Assembly (NCBI GenBank): GCA_947454105.1
Contig: CANGIP010000001.1
Span: 372,001-436,000 of the forward strand
Length of the DNA stretch: 64,000 nucleotides
Source of the DNA: Actinomycetota bacterium
GTDB taxonomy: Bacteria; Actinomycetota; Acidimicrobiia; Acidimicrobiales; Ilumatobacteraceae
Reading direction: 5' to 3'
Shown here: positions 1-8,543 of the stretch, in pieces
Layout: every line of letters starts with the position of its first letter
Numbering within the stretch: position 1 is the stretch's first letter
Notes under the pieces: model-generated
What the model was told of the DNA's origin: nothing
Database searches by the model: none
The model's input: only the letters and a program-made list of their open reading frames with translations
Made by a program: the position numbers and the translations under genes

Positions 1-1
1 G

Positions 2-862
2 GTTGCCGTTGATGCCGTCTCATTTTCGGCACACGCCGGACAGGTCACTGCTGTTCTTGGTCCAAACGGTGCTGGGAAAACCAGCACGATTGAAGTGTGC
101 GAAGGTCTTCGGCGGGCCTCGTCGGGTCACGTCCGAGTGCTTGGGCTCGACCCCACCAAAGATCACCGAGCATTGGCCAACGAAATGGGGGTCATGCTTC
201 AAGAAGGCGGCATTTACCCCAGTGCTCGCCCGATAGACGTAGTTCGGCAATATTGCGGTTTATACGGCAGTGGCAAAACGCAATTCGCCGATCCCCAAGA
301 ACTCATCGATCTCGTCGGTTTGACCGAGAGGCAAAAGACTTCGTGGCGTCGCCTATCGGGTGGCGAAAAGCAGCGCCTGTCTCTCGCCTTGGCGCTCGCA
401 TCTCAACCCCGAATCATTTTTCTGGACGAGCCAACAAGTGGCGTTGACGTCAACGGTCGTTCCACCATTCGTGACATCATCCGGCGCCTCGCCGACCAAG
501 GAGTCACCGTGATTTTGGCGACCCACGAACTCGACGAAGCGGAAAAGATCTGCGATCGAGTCGTCATTTTCGACAAGGGCAAAGTACTTGTTGAGGGCAC
601 CCTTGACGATGTACGAAAAGCCCGACGTACAGTCCGACTCCGCACCGTGCGCCCGCTCATTCTTGACGATATGCCCGACAACCTCGCAGGTTGGCTCGTT
701 GAAGACGCACCATGCGATTACAGCATTGAAGATGCACCACAAGGACTCATCGCTGCGCTTGCTGTCTGGCTATCTGAACGTGGCATTGATGTGGTTGAAC
801 TGCGCACTGGCATGGCCAGTCTTGAAGATGTCTTTAAGAAGTTGACCGGAGGAGAATCATGA
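2..862 (+). CDS. ABC transporter ATP-binding protein (5' end outside window)
   Basis: ATPase subunit of an ABC exporter of the DrrA/CcmA type. The reading frame is open from base 2, so the start lies before the window; 286 residues are visible. Seen in order: Walker A GPNGAGKTS (near visible residue 22), signature LSGGEKQR, Walker B IIFLDEPTSG, and a switch histidine in THELDEAE. A C-terminal region of about 85 residues follows, as in drug/lipid exporter ATPases. The stop overlaps the start of the permease gene by 4 bases (ATGA), so the two are translationally coupled. The substrate cannot be told from sequence. Confidence 0.9.
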   Translation, partial: VAVDAVSFSAHAGQVTAVLGPNGAGKTSTIEVCEGLRRASSGHVRVLGLDPTKDHRALANEMGVMLQEGGIYPSARPIDVVRQYCGLYGSGKTQFADPQELIDLVGLTERQKTSWRRLSGGEKQRLSLALALASQPRIIFLDEPTSGVDVNGRSTIRDIIRRLADQGVTVILATHELDEAEKICDRVVIFDKGKVLVEGTLDDVRKARRTVRLRTVRPLILDDMPDNLAGWLVEDAPCDYSIEDAPQGLIAALAVWLSERGIDVVELRTGMASLEDVFKKLTGGES

Positions 863-1596
863 AAGTTTCCTCAAGTCCATTTCGGGCACAACTTCGTGCC
901 GAGTTACAGATTCTGGCGCGTAACGGCGAACAACTCCTGTTAACCCTCATCATCCCTGTGATGTTGCTGGTGTTCTTCGGAACCACCGATGTGTTGCCCA
1001 CTGGCTTTGACGATCACATGGATTTCTTGACGCCAGGCATTATTGCTTTGGCGATTATGAGTAGTTCGATGGTCAGTCTGGGCATTGCAACTGGCTTTGA
1101 GCGTAGTTACAAAGTTTTGAAACGCCTTGGCGTGACACCACTTGGTCGCCCACGGTGGCTGGCCGCCAAGATCGTCACGGTTTTGTTGATGCAGATTGTG
1201 CAACTCGTCATTTTGATTCCGGTGGCATTGCTACTTGATTGGAATTCAGGCAAAGCACAGTGGTTACTTGCTATTGGCGCAGTCGCAACTGGAAGTATCG
1301 CGTTTGCTGGCCTTGGTCTTTTCATCGCTGGACGTTTACGAGCCGAGGTCAATCTTGCTGCGCAGAACGGCTTGTATCTACTGCTTCTCTTACTTGGTGG
1401 AATGGTCGTGCCATTCGACAAATTGCCGGCGCCCGTAGCGGCAGTAGCCAAGTGTCTTCCTTCTGGGGCACTTGCTGACGTTCTGCGCGATGCACTGGTT
1501 GGGCAGGCTGAACGTCCAGGAACATCATGGATCGTTTTAGGTATTTGGGCAGTCATCACTCCCCTGCTTGCAGCCTCGACATTCCGCTGGGAATAA
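859..1596 (+). CDS. ABC-2 type transporter permease
   Basis: Membrane partner of the preceding ATPase, 245 residues. It has about six hydrophobic segments: the first (LLLTLIIPVMLLVFFG) follows a short cytoplasmic N-terminus, then come segments around residues 55-75, 100-125, 135-160, 170-190 and 220-238. This is the ABC-2 (DrrB-like) layout. The ATG at 859 lies inside the stop of the ATPase gene. Such pairs usually export drugs, lipids or polysaccharide precursors; no neighbour indicates which. The 88 bases downstream hold only the presumed control region of the arsenate operon. Confidence 0.85.
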   Translation: MKVSSSPFRAQLRAELQILARNGEQLLLTLIIPVMLLVFFGTTDVLPTGFDDHMDFLTPGIIALAIMSSSMVSLGIATGFERSYKVLKRLGVTPLGRPRWLAAKIVTVLLMQIVQLVILIPVALLLDWNSGKAQWLLAIGAVATGSIAFAGLGLFIAGRLRAEVNLAAQNGLYLLLLLLGGMVVPFDKLPAPVAAVAKCLPSGALADVLRDALVGQAERPGTSWIVLGIWAVITPLLAASTFRWE

Positions 1597-1634
1597 GCAC
1601 CACCTCTTCAGCTCATCATTAATTCACTTAAAGT

Positions 1635-1645
1635 TCAAGCCTTGA
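1635..1645. promoter_or_regulatory. Inverted repeat upstream of arsR, possible operator
   Basis: A perfect 5-bp inverted repeat with one central base (TCAAG C CTTGA) lies 40 bases before the ATG of the ArsR-fusion gene. ArsR repressors bind short dyads around their own promoters, so this is a candidate operator. It is short enough to occur by chance. Confidence 0.25.
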
Positions 1646-1684
1646 GGTCCAGAAAATTCACTCAACCGTGATTGACTAATCTCT

Positions 1685-2371
1685 ATGGCGGGATACTCCA
1701 AAGAACTCTTACGACGAGCAGCAATTCATTCAGCTTTGGGAGAACCTGCCCGTCTCGCGATCATTGACGAACTGTCGGTCAGCGATCGTTCTCCTCGTGA
1801 TCTCGGATCACGTTTGCAACTTCCGTCAAACTTGCTCGCTCACCACCTTGACACTCTGGAAAATATCGGACTGATTCTTCGATCGACTTCATCTGGCGAT
1901 GCGCGACGACGTTATGTTCGGCTAGACCCCGCGAGTATGCACGTCATCGGTCCCCGTCGCATTTCCTCGCGGAAACCATTGTTCTTTCTTTGTACCCATA
2001 ATTCTGCGCGCTCACAATTAGCTGCCGCGATTTGGCAAGCACGAACTGGACAGCCAGCCAAATCTGCAGGAACTCAACCGGCAGCACATATTCATCGGCA
2101 AGCGATTTCTGCAGCCAAGCGCAACAGAATTGAACTTCGCGACATTGCACCATCGGCCCTCGGAAAAATCCCGCGTCACTTCCAAGTTGTGACGGTCTGT
2201 GACCTGGTCCATGAAGAACTCCATGCACCTCTTGATTGGTGGCACTGGTCAATCCCCGATCCAGTTCCGAGTGGCAACCCCAAGGCGTTTGATGCAGTCG
2301 TTGCCGAACTCGAAGTTCGTGTCAATCAAGTCATCAATTCAACGATTCTAGAAAACGGAGACAAGTCATGA
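1685..2371 (+). CDS. ArsR-family regulator fused to LMW-phosphatase/arsenate reductase-like domain
   Basis: 228 residues, two domains. Residues about 10-80 form an ArsR winged helix (recognition helix near [16 protein letters not shown]). Residues about 97-225 are a low-molecular-weight phosphatase fold with the P-loop CTHNSARS at Cys103 and a downstream Asp-Pro (IPDP, near 192). The classical arsenite-binding motif of ArsR, ELCVCDLC, reads ELSVSDRS here (residues 29-36), so all three Cys are Ser. The only cysteines are Cys103 and Cys172 in the phosphatase domain. The paired resolving cysteines of thioredoxin-coupled ArsC are not both present. First gene of the arsenate operon, overlapping GAPDH by 4 bases. 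Likely role: self-regulation of the operon; whether the second domain reduces arsenate, senses it, or both is unknown. Confidence 0.85.
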   Translation: MAGYSKELLRRAAIHSALGEPARLAIIDELSVSDRSPRDLGSRLQLPSNLLAHHLDTLENIGLILRSTSSGDARRRYVRLDPASMHVIGPRRISSRKPLFFLCTHNSARSQLAAAIWQARTGQPAKSAGTQPAAHIHRQAISAAKRNRIELRDIAPSALGKIPRHFQVVTVCDLVHEELHAPLDWWHWSIPDPVPSGNPKAFDAVVAELEVRVNQVINSTILENGDKS

Positions 2372-3390
2372 TCACACGTGTTGGAATTAATGGATTTGGA
2401 CGCATCGGACGTCTTATTGTGCGTGCCTTACGTGACCACCCGTCGCTACAACTTGTGCATATCAACGAAGTCAAAGGTGGGCCGATCACTGCGGCTCATC
2501 TTCTTGAATTTGACAGCGTTCATGGGCGTTATCCCGGTTCGGTACATCTTGATGGCGACACACTGGTCATTGACGGCAACCGGGTTTCATTTAGCGATCA
2601 CGATTCACCTGCCGCAATTGATTGGGACCGACTAGGTGTTGATGTCGTTCTTGAGTGTTCAGGAAAATTCAAGACAACAGAAACTATTCAACCCCACTTT
2701 GACCGTGGTGCACACAAAGTCGTTGTTGCGTGTCCGGTCAAGAGTCCTGGAATTCTCAACATCGTGATGGGCTGCAACGATCATCTCTACGACCCCTCTA
2801 CTCATCACCTCGTGACCGCAGCTTCATGTACCACAAATTCTTTGGCACCAGTTGTGAAGGTCTTACATGAATCAGTAGGTATTGAGCGCGGGTCAATCAC
2901 CACGATTCATGACGTCACTAACACTCAAGTCATGGTCGATGCACCTCACAATGACTTGCGTCGTGCCCGATCGGCACTTCAGTCTCTTATCCCGACATCA
3001 ACAGGCTCGGCTACCGCAATCACTTTGATTTATCCAGAGTTGACCGGCAAGTTGAACGGTCTGGCAGTTCGGGTTCCACTCTTGAATGCATCGCTCACAG
3101 ATGCAGTTTTCACGGTGAAAGAAGATGTCACTGTTGAGCAAATTAATGGTCTGTTTGAGACGGCATCCAACGGACCCTTACATGGAATTCTTGGCTACGA
3201 AACTCGACCGCTTGTATCAGCCGACTTTGTGAATGACCAGCGTTCTGGAATCGTAGATGCTCTCTCGACCATGGTCATTGACTCGCGGATGGTCAAGGTA
3301 TTGATTTGGTACGACAACGAATACGGCTATGCGTTCCGCATAGCTGATTTGGCCGCCAAAGTTGCGCTGTCAATTGGAACACGCGTGTGA
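2368..3390 (+). CDS. Arsenate-operon glyceraldehyde-3-phosphate dehydrogenase
   Basis: 340 residues, full-length GAPDH. Rossmann motif [10 protein letters not shown] lies at residues 8-17 and the catalytic cysteine at Cys154 in ASCTTNS; the C-terminal [12 protein letters not shown] signature is present. In ars operons this enzyme uses arsenate instead of phosphate to form unstable 1-arseno-3-phosphoglycerate, which ArsJ then exports. That role is assigned from context: it overlaps the ArsR fusion upstream (ATGA) and ArsJ downstream (GTGA), so the three are one translationally coupled unit. The glycolytic GAPDH is presumably elsewhere on the chromosome. Confidence 0.93.
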   Translation: MITRVGINGFGRIGRLIVRALRDHPSLQLVHINEVKGGPITAAHLLEFDSVHGRYPGSVHLDGDTLVIDGNRVSFSDHDSPAAIDWDRLGVDVVLECSGKFKTTETIQPHFDRGAHKVVVACPVKSPGILNIVMGCNDHLYDPSTHHLVTAASCTTNSLAPVVKVLHESVGIERGSITTIHDVTNTQVMVDAPHNDLRRARSALQSLIPTSTGSATAITLIYPELTGKLNGLAVRVPLLNASLTDAVFTVKEDVTVEQINGLFETASNGPLHGILGYETRPLVSADFVNDQRSGIVDALSTMVIDSRMVKVLIWYDNEYGYAFRIADLAAKVALSIGTRV

Positions 3391-4619
3391 ATCTCCGCAA
3401 CTACATCTTGGTGACCGCCGGCTATTGGGTTTTCACCATCACAGACGGTGCACTTCGAATGCTCGTCCTTTTACATTTCAATGAACTTGGATATTCCCCC
3501 GTTTCAATCGCCTTTCTTTTTCTCGCCTATGAATTCATGGGAATTCTCACGAACTTGCTTGGTGGTTGGGTTGGGTCACGACGAGGGCTGAATCGCACTC
3601 TTGTGGCAGGACTAGGGCTTCAGATCTTCGCCCTGGCTGCGCTCACGTTTGAATCTCCCAGTTGGCAAAAGTGGCTATCAGTCAGTTTTGTCATGGCGAT
3701 GCAAGCCCTTTCTGGCGTCGCTAAAGATCTCACCAAGATGAGTTCAAAGAGCGCAGTAAAAACTGTTGCGGGCAACGGCTCACTTTTCCGAATGGTTGCA
3801 ATCTTGACGGGCTCTAAAAATGCACTTAAGGGTGTCGGATTTTTTGTCGGAGCAGCACTCTTATCAGGAATCGGTTATGACGGAGCACTGTGGTCAATGT
3901 CAGCGGCACTCGCGATCACTGTGATTGCCCTCATCATTTTTCTCAACGAGGACATTGGTAAATCTAAGAAGAAGGCTCCTCTACGTTCGGTTCTTTCAAA
4001 ATCATCAGCCATTAATCGGCTGTCAGCTGCTCGGTTTTTTCTCTTCGGTTCACGCGATATTTGGTTTGTTGTTGCCCTACCGGTCTTTCTGTCAGATGAA
4101 CTTGGTTGGTCAGAACGAGGTGTTGGTGGTTTTCTTGCTTTGTGGGTTATCGGATACGGAATCATCCAATCAACCGCACCCAAGTTGCTCGCCCGCGGGG
4201 GCAAACGTATTGACGAGGTAAGTGCTGCACGCCAATGGGCATTGATACTTGGCTTCGTCTCGGCAGCGATCGCGATTCTTGTCGCATTGGACATTGCCGT
4301 TAACTGGGCAATTGTCGGTGGACTGATTGTGTTCGGAATTGCCTTCGCGATGAACTCATCACTGCACTCTTATCTTGTGTTGGCATTTTCGGACGAGGAC
4401 TCCGTAGCTCTCGACGTAGGTTTTTACTATTCAGCAAACGCTGCCGGCCGATTTGTCGGCACATTACTTTCGGGACTGTTGTATCTCTGGGGCGATCTCG
4501 TTGCGGCACTTTGGGGATCAACCATTTTTGTGGTGATCACCTGGATCTGCGCAAAACGACTACCACCCGTGCCTCACACAGTGTCGATTTCTATTGCCGA
4601 TATTGAAGGTAGTGACTGA
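3387..4619 (+). CDS. arsJ: Organoarsenical efflux MFS transporter ArsJ
   Basis: 410-residue major facilitator protein with 11-12 hydrophobic segments. The N-terminus ([20 protein letters not shown]) and the conserved region around residues 105-150 with [13 protein letters not shown] and [14 protein letters not shown] are typical of ArsJ. It exports 1-arseno-3-phosphoglycerate, made by the GAPDH encoded just upstream, and so confers arsenate resistance. The GTG start overlaps the GAPDH stop. The gene converges with the oxidase operon; a 9-bp inverted repeat lies across its stop. Confidence 0.93.
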   Translation: MNLRNYILVTAGYWVFTITDGALRMLVLLHFNELGYSPVSIAFLFLAYEFMGILTNLLGGWVGSRRGLNRTLVAGLGLQIFALAALTFESPSWQKWLSVSFVMAMQALSGVAKDLTKMSSKSAVKTVAGNGSLFRMVAILTGSKNALKGVGFFVGAALLSGIGYDGALWSMSAALAITVIALIIFLNEDIGKSKKKAPLRSVLSKSSAINRLSAARFFLFGSRDIWFVVALPVFLSDELGWSERGVGGFLALWVIGYGIIQSTAPKLLARGGKRIDEVSAARQWALILGFVSAAIAILVALDIAVNWAIVGGLIVFGIAFAMNSSLHSYLVLAFSDEDSVALDVGFYYSANAAGRFVGTLLSGLLYLWGDLVAALWGSTIFVVITWICAKRLPPVPHTVSISIADIEGSD

Positions 4620-4652
4620 GGTCAAAAACTCCACAAGAGATCACTCAGTCAC
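4612..4652. terminator. Inverted repeat between convergent arsJ and ctaG
   Basis: Arms of 9 bp (GTGACTGAG at 4612-4620, CTCAGTCAC at 4644-4652) with a 23-base loop. The element lies between the converging arsenate and oxidase operons and overlaps the arsJ stop. It could end transcription from both sides, but no strong T-run follows on either strand, so the terminator call is tentative. Confidence 0.35.
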
Positions 4653-4657
4653 CAGAT

Positions 4658-5560
4658 CTATTGATGCAATTTCGGTTCTTCCACCGGAGGTGCAGCTTGA
4701 AATGCGCGCTCAACATCAGCTGTCGTCAAAACTTCTTCTTTATGGTCATAGTCATTTTCATTCTCTTTTTGGAATGTCTTCACAAAATGTTTGAAATACA
4801 TGACTGCGATAATCGTCCACAGAAAAGCTGAACCACCTAATTTCATGAGTGCACCAGCGATTTGTTGATCGTTACTCACCGAGAGACCCCACACGCGTAC
4901 GGGAATGTTGTAGTGCTTGTACACCACACCTTCGGCAAAGGTCAGCCAACCAGCAGGAACGGTGGCCACCACGCTATTCAAAAAGAGATAAATCATCTTT
5001 GACATCGGCGTGATCTGAAATTCTTCAAACGGACCACACACCGGCAGCCACATCAAAATTGCAGTCAATACCAGAACGACGTGAACGAAGTAGTGCAATG
5101 GACCATTAGAAACTGAGGCATTAACGACACCAGGTATATGGCTCACCATGATTCCGACATTGAATAACAAACCGGCCAGTACTGGGAATGTCATGAAACG
5201 GAGCGCTCGATATGCGCGCCCTTCACCGACAAGGGTTCGAACAAACCATTCGGGTGTTGCCAGAATGACAAGTGGTGGCATGAAGTAGGTCAGGCACATA
5301 TGTTGGACCATGTGCACCGTGTACAAATATTCTTCGGCAATATCGTGCATCGGCCAATCAGTGGCCAGCCACAAAATTAATATTCCGCCGACGAAGCACC
5401 ACAATTGACGACGCGTAATGACTGGTTCACCATCTGGTACTGCTTTAGGACCGAGCACACGTACGACATAAATGTACGACGCAACCAGAAAAACTACGAG
5501 TAACCACACTTCAACATGTGGTTGAAATCGCCAGGGATTCGCGGCAATCTCCCCGACCAT
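4658..5560 (-). CDS. ctaG: Cytochrome c oxidase assembly factor CtaG (caa3 type)
   Basis: 300-residue integral membrane protein of the Caa3_CtaG family with about seven hydrophobic segments. Conserved features are DWPMHDIAEEYLYTVHMVQH with its His-rich stretch (residues about 68-87) and HYFVHVVLVLTAILMWLPV further on. The family helps assemble caa3 oxidase, probably at the copper-insertion step. Last gene of the oxidase operon, 5 bases after ctaF. The C-terminal 45 residues are polar and probably cytoplasmic. Confidence 0.88.
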   Translation of the reverse strand: MVGEIAANPWRFQPHVEVWLLVVFLVASYIYVVRVLGPKAVPDGEPVITRRQLWCFVGGILILWLATDWPMHDIAEEYLYTVHMVQHMCLTYFMPPLVILATPEWFVRTLVGEGRAYRALRFMTFPVLAGLLFNVGIMVSHIPGVVNASVSNGPLHYFVHVVLVLTAILMWLPVCGPFEEFQITPMSKMIYLFLNSVVATVPAGWLTFAEGVVYKHYNIPVRVWGLSVSNDQQIAGALMKLGGSAFLWTIIAVMYFKHFVKTFQKENENDYDHKEEVLTTADVERAFQAAPPVEEPKLHQ

Positions 5561-5565
5561 GGTGG

Positions 5566-5898
5566 TCAGCCCTTCTGCAAGAAGAATTTAAAGGTAGCTA
5601 AAAATCCGCAATACACGCAGATGGCCAAAATCAATCCTGAATAGAAAAGATATGTAAAAAGCTTGTTGTCAAACTTGAGGTGCATGAAGTACGACACCAC
5701 GGTCACAAACTTCACGGTCATCAAGATGAACAAAGTCGGCATAAAAAATGGACCGAAGTCGATGTAATACGTAGAGACTTCGATCGCCGTCAAGGCAGCC
5801 AAAATCAACGCGACGTAAATGTATTGCTTGTCAGATAAACCGTGGTGTTCGGCCTCGTGGCCGTCGGTGTGTTCTACATGTTCGGTAGCGGTACTCAT
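5566..5898 (-). CDS. ctaF: Cytochrome c oxidase subunit IV
   Basis: 110 residues: a His/Glu-rich N-terminus of about 22 residues, then three hydrophobic segments (YIYVALILAALTAIEVSTYY, FMPTLFILMTVKFVTVVSYFMHLKF, YLFYSGLILAICVYCGFLATF). This is the prokaryotic COX4 pattern, including the F-MHLKF-D motif. It is a small accessory subunit stabilising the core oxidase. It sits 10 bases after the subunit III gene and 5 bases before ctaG. Confidence 0.88.
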   Translation of the reverse strand: MSTATEHVEHTDGHEAEHHGLSDKQYIYVALILAALTAIEVSTYYIDFGPFFMPTLFILMTVKFVTVVSYFMHLKFDNKLFTYLFYSGLILAICVYCGFLATFKFFLQKG

Positions 5899-5908
5899 TG
5901 GTCGCTCC

Positions 5909-6520
5909 TCAAGACGGAATCAGATAGACGAGGGTGAAGATAACAATCCAAACAATGTCAACGAAGTGCCAGTACAAACCGATCAATTCGACAACTTCTG
6001 CCCTGTCGCCAGGAATTCGATTATTGCGATTCATACCAACCAGGGCCATCAACATGATAATTCCAACTGATACGTGGACTCCGTGGAATCCGGTCAGGGT
6101 ATAAAAGCTTGAACCGAACAGACTGGTCGTGAAACCTAAACCTTCGCGATAGAACGATGTGAATTCGTACACCTGGCCACCAACAAACGTTGCCCCAAGA
6201 AGCGCTGTGATGATGAGCCACAAATTCATGTTGCGCTCGTCTTTACGTTGCGCTGCAGACACTGCCAACACCATCGTCAATGAACTCATCAACAACACGA
6301 ACGAGCTCACCGAGGTGAAGGGAATATCAAAGATTTTGTTCGGTTGCGGACCAGAGTTAACGCGACCCTTGTACAACATGTAGGTCGAAATCAGTCCGCC
6401 AAATAGCAAGCATTCTGAACCGAGGAACATCCACATACCAAGTTTGTTGTTGGACAAACCAGTCGAGGAATGAGCACCATGACTTGCGTCATGATCGTGG
6501 GAGATTGCTGTTTCAGCCAA
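5909..6520 (-). CDS. ctaE: Cytochrome c oxidase subunit III
   Basis: 203 residues from a TTG start at 6520. That start puts the end of ctaD (stop 6513-6515) inside this gene and leaves an AAGGAG Shine-Dalgarno sequence about 10 bases upstream. It has five hydrophobic segments, beginning with NKLGMWMFLGSECLLFGGLI. The FHGVHVSVGIIMLM segment and the C-terminal YWHFVDIVWIVIFTLVYL are hallmarks of COX3. It forms the third core subunit of the aa3 oxidase. Upstream in-frame codons run into ctaD and are not used. Confidence 0.9.
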   Translation of the reverse strand: MAETAISHDHDASHGAHSSTGLSNNKLGMWMFLGSECLLFGGLISTYMLYKGRVNSGPQPNKIFDIPFTSVSSFVLLMSSLTMVLAVSAAQRKDERNMNLWLIITALLGATFVGGQVYEFTSFYREGLGFTTSLFGSSFYTLTGFHGVHVSVGIIMLMALVGMNRNNRIPGDRAEVVELIGLYWHFVDIVWIVIFTLVYLIPS

Positions 6521-8528
6521 GGGGCGACAGCTCCTTCGTGTGGCCGCCACCTTCACCAGGTGCCGGGGGATCGAAATCGTCGTCGGGTGACGTCGATGGT
6601 TCCATGGCCCAACCAAACATGGTGAGCAAAATCAAGCCAGCACCAACCGCCATCAACGTACGGTTGTAAATGACACCGTAACCAATGACTGGGAGTGACG
6701 AGGCCAGCAAAATTGGCCAGTACGAACGTGATGGCATGTGAATGTGCTCGTCAGGGTGCGCATTGAGTTCAGCCATTACTTCTTCAGCACTACGAACTTG
6801 TGTGACTCCATGAGTTGACGAATCAGTTTCGTACTTGCGGTGGAAGAACTCATCCAAGTGACTTACAGTCGGGAGCACATCAAAGTTGTGTTCTTGTGGA
6901 GGACTTTGGGTCATCCATTCAAGGCTGCGAGCGTCCCAAGGATCGAGTGGTGCAATCGCAACTTTCTTGGATTTGTGGGTGTACACCACATTCACCAAGA
7001 ACAACAAGACCCCAGTGCCGAGTGTGAACGAACCAATCGATGCGATCCTGTTCCAGAATCCGAGGTTGAAGAAACCTTCACCAGCGCGAGCTTCGGTCCA
7101 CACCTGCATCCGGCGAGGTTGACCCTGCAGACCAAGAATGTGCATCGGTCCGAAGGTGAGGTTCATTCCGATCACCATCAACCAAAAGTTCCATTTACCG
7201 ATGGCGTTGTTGAGTTGACGGCGGAACATCTTGGGCCACCAGTAATAGAAGCCAGAGAACAATCCGAATACCGCTCCACCGAACAACACGTAATGAAAGT
7301 GCGCCACGATGTAGTAGGTATCAGTTTGTTGAGTATCTGCCGGGGCCACTGCGTGGGTGACGCCAGAGAGACCGCCAATGGTGAACTGAACAATCAACGC
7401 AATCGCGAACATCATCGGAATGGTGAAGGTGAGCTTTCCACCCCACATCGTCATGACCCAGTTCACGATCTTCACACCAGTCGGCACAGCAATCGCCATG
7501 GTCGACATCGAGAACACCGCAACCGAAACTGGACCAAGGCCAGAGGCGAACATGTGGTGAGCCCACACTCCCCAACCAACGAAACCGATTGCAGCACCCG
7601 ACATCGCCACGATCGGGTAACCGAACAACGGCTTCTTCGAGAAGACCGGGATGACTTCACTGACTATGCCGAACGACGGCAAAATCATGATGTACACCTC
7701 AGGGTGACCAAAAATCCAGAACAAGTGCTGCCACAAGAGCGGGTCGGCGCCAGATGCCACGTCAAAGAATGTTGCACCGAATGAGCGCTGGAAAGTCAAA
7801 AGGAAAAGCGCGACCGTGATGACCGGGATCGCGAACAACAACAAGAACTGCGTGACTAAAACCATCCACGTGAAGATGGGCATACGCATCATCTTCATAC
7901 CCTTGGTGCGCATATTCAGAATCGTCACGATGAGGTTGATTGCACCGGTCAACGACGCAATACCTGTGATCTGCAAACCAACTGTCCAGAAATCGATTCC
8001 GTGACTTGGTGAGAAAAGCGTGCTGCTGTTTGGTGCATACATGAACCATCCACCATCAGCACCGCCGCCCAAGAACCACGATGAGTTCAAGAACAATCCA
8101 CCAAAAAGGAAACACCAAAATCCGAAAGCGTTGATGCGAGGGAACGCCACGTCACGAGCACCGATTTGTAAAGGCACGAAATAGTTGGCGAAGGCCGCAG
8201 CCATAGGCATCACAAACAAGAACACCATGGTGGTGGCGTGCATGGTGAACATCTGGTTGTACTGATCGGCATTAAGAACTTTTCCGTTAGGAGCAATCAA
8301 CTGCAAACGAATGAGGAGTGCTTCAACACCACCAATCAAGAAGAAGAAAAACGCACTTACTCCGTACATGATTCCGAGCTTCTTATGGTCCACAGTAACA
8401 ATCCAGTCGCGCCAACTGGTTGACGCGGCAGGCCGCTTAAAGACACCGAGAGCTTCGCTCGGCTTCACGCCAGACGGCGCTCCGCCGGCGACAGCCACTT
8501 CAGTGGTGGGACGTTCGATGATGGTCAT
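6513..8528 (-). CDS. ctaD: Cytochrome c oxidase subunit I
   Basis: 671 residues. All metal ligands are present: heme a His97 and His412; CuB His275 (cross-linked Tyr279 in HPEVY), His324 and His325; heme a3 His410 (AHFHYV). The K-channel Lys353 (PTGVKIVNW) is also seen. Twelve core membrane segments are followed by the conserved C-terminal motif DPWDARSLEWMTQSPPQ. An extra tail of about 100 residues with two more hydrophobic segments (YWPILLASSLPVIGYGV, LMAVGAGLILLTMFGW) makes it longer than the usual 530-560. This is the catalytic oxygen-reducing subunit, 15 bases after ctaC in the operon. Confidence 0.97.
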   Translation of the reverse strand: MTIIERPTTEVAVAGGAPSGVKPSEALGVFKRPAASTSWRDWIVTVDHKKLGIMYGVSAFFFFLIGGVEALLIRLQLIAPNGKVLNADQYNQMFTMHATTMVFLFVMPMAAAFANYFVPLQIGARDVAFPRINAFGFWCFLFGGLFLNSSWFLGGGADGGWFMYAPNSSTLFSPSHGIDFWTVGLQITGIASLTGAINLIVTILNMRTKGMKMMRMPIFTWMVLVTQFLLLFAIPVITVALFLLTFQRSFGATFFDVASGADPLLWQHLFWIFGHPEVYIMILPSFGIVSEVIPVFSKKPLFGYPIVAMSGAAIGFVGWGVWAHHMFASGLGPVSVAVFSMSTMAIAVPTGVKIVNWVMTMWGGKLTFTIPMMFAIALIVQFTIGGLSGVTHAVAPADTQQTDTYYIVAHFHYVLFGGAVFGLFSGFYYWWPKMFRRQLNNAIGKWNFWLMVIGMNLTFGPMHILGLQGQPRRMQVWTEARAGEGFFNLGFWNRIASIGSFTLGTGVLLFLVNVVYTHKSKKVAIAPLDPWDARSLEWMTQSPPQEHNFDVLPTVSHLDEFFHRKYETDSSTHGVTQVRSAEEVMAELNAHPDEHIHMPSRSYWPILLASSLPVIGYGVIYNRTLMAVGAGLILLTMFGWAMEPSTSPDDDFDPPAPGEGGGHTKELSPLG

Positions 8529-8543
8529 CTGAGTGTTCTCCCG

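Noticed and set aside
6840-7784. Long open frame (314 codons) on the plus strand opposite ctaD
   Set aside because: It is antisense to a fully conserved CtaD, has an implausible His/Arg/Glu-rich composition and no Shine-Dalgarno; a by-product of ctaD codon use.
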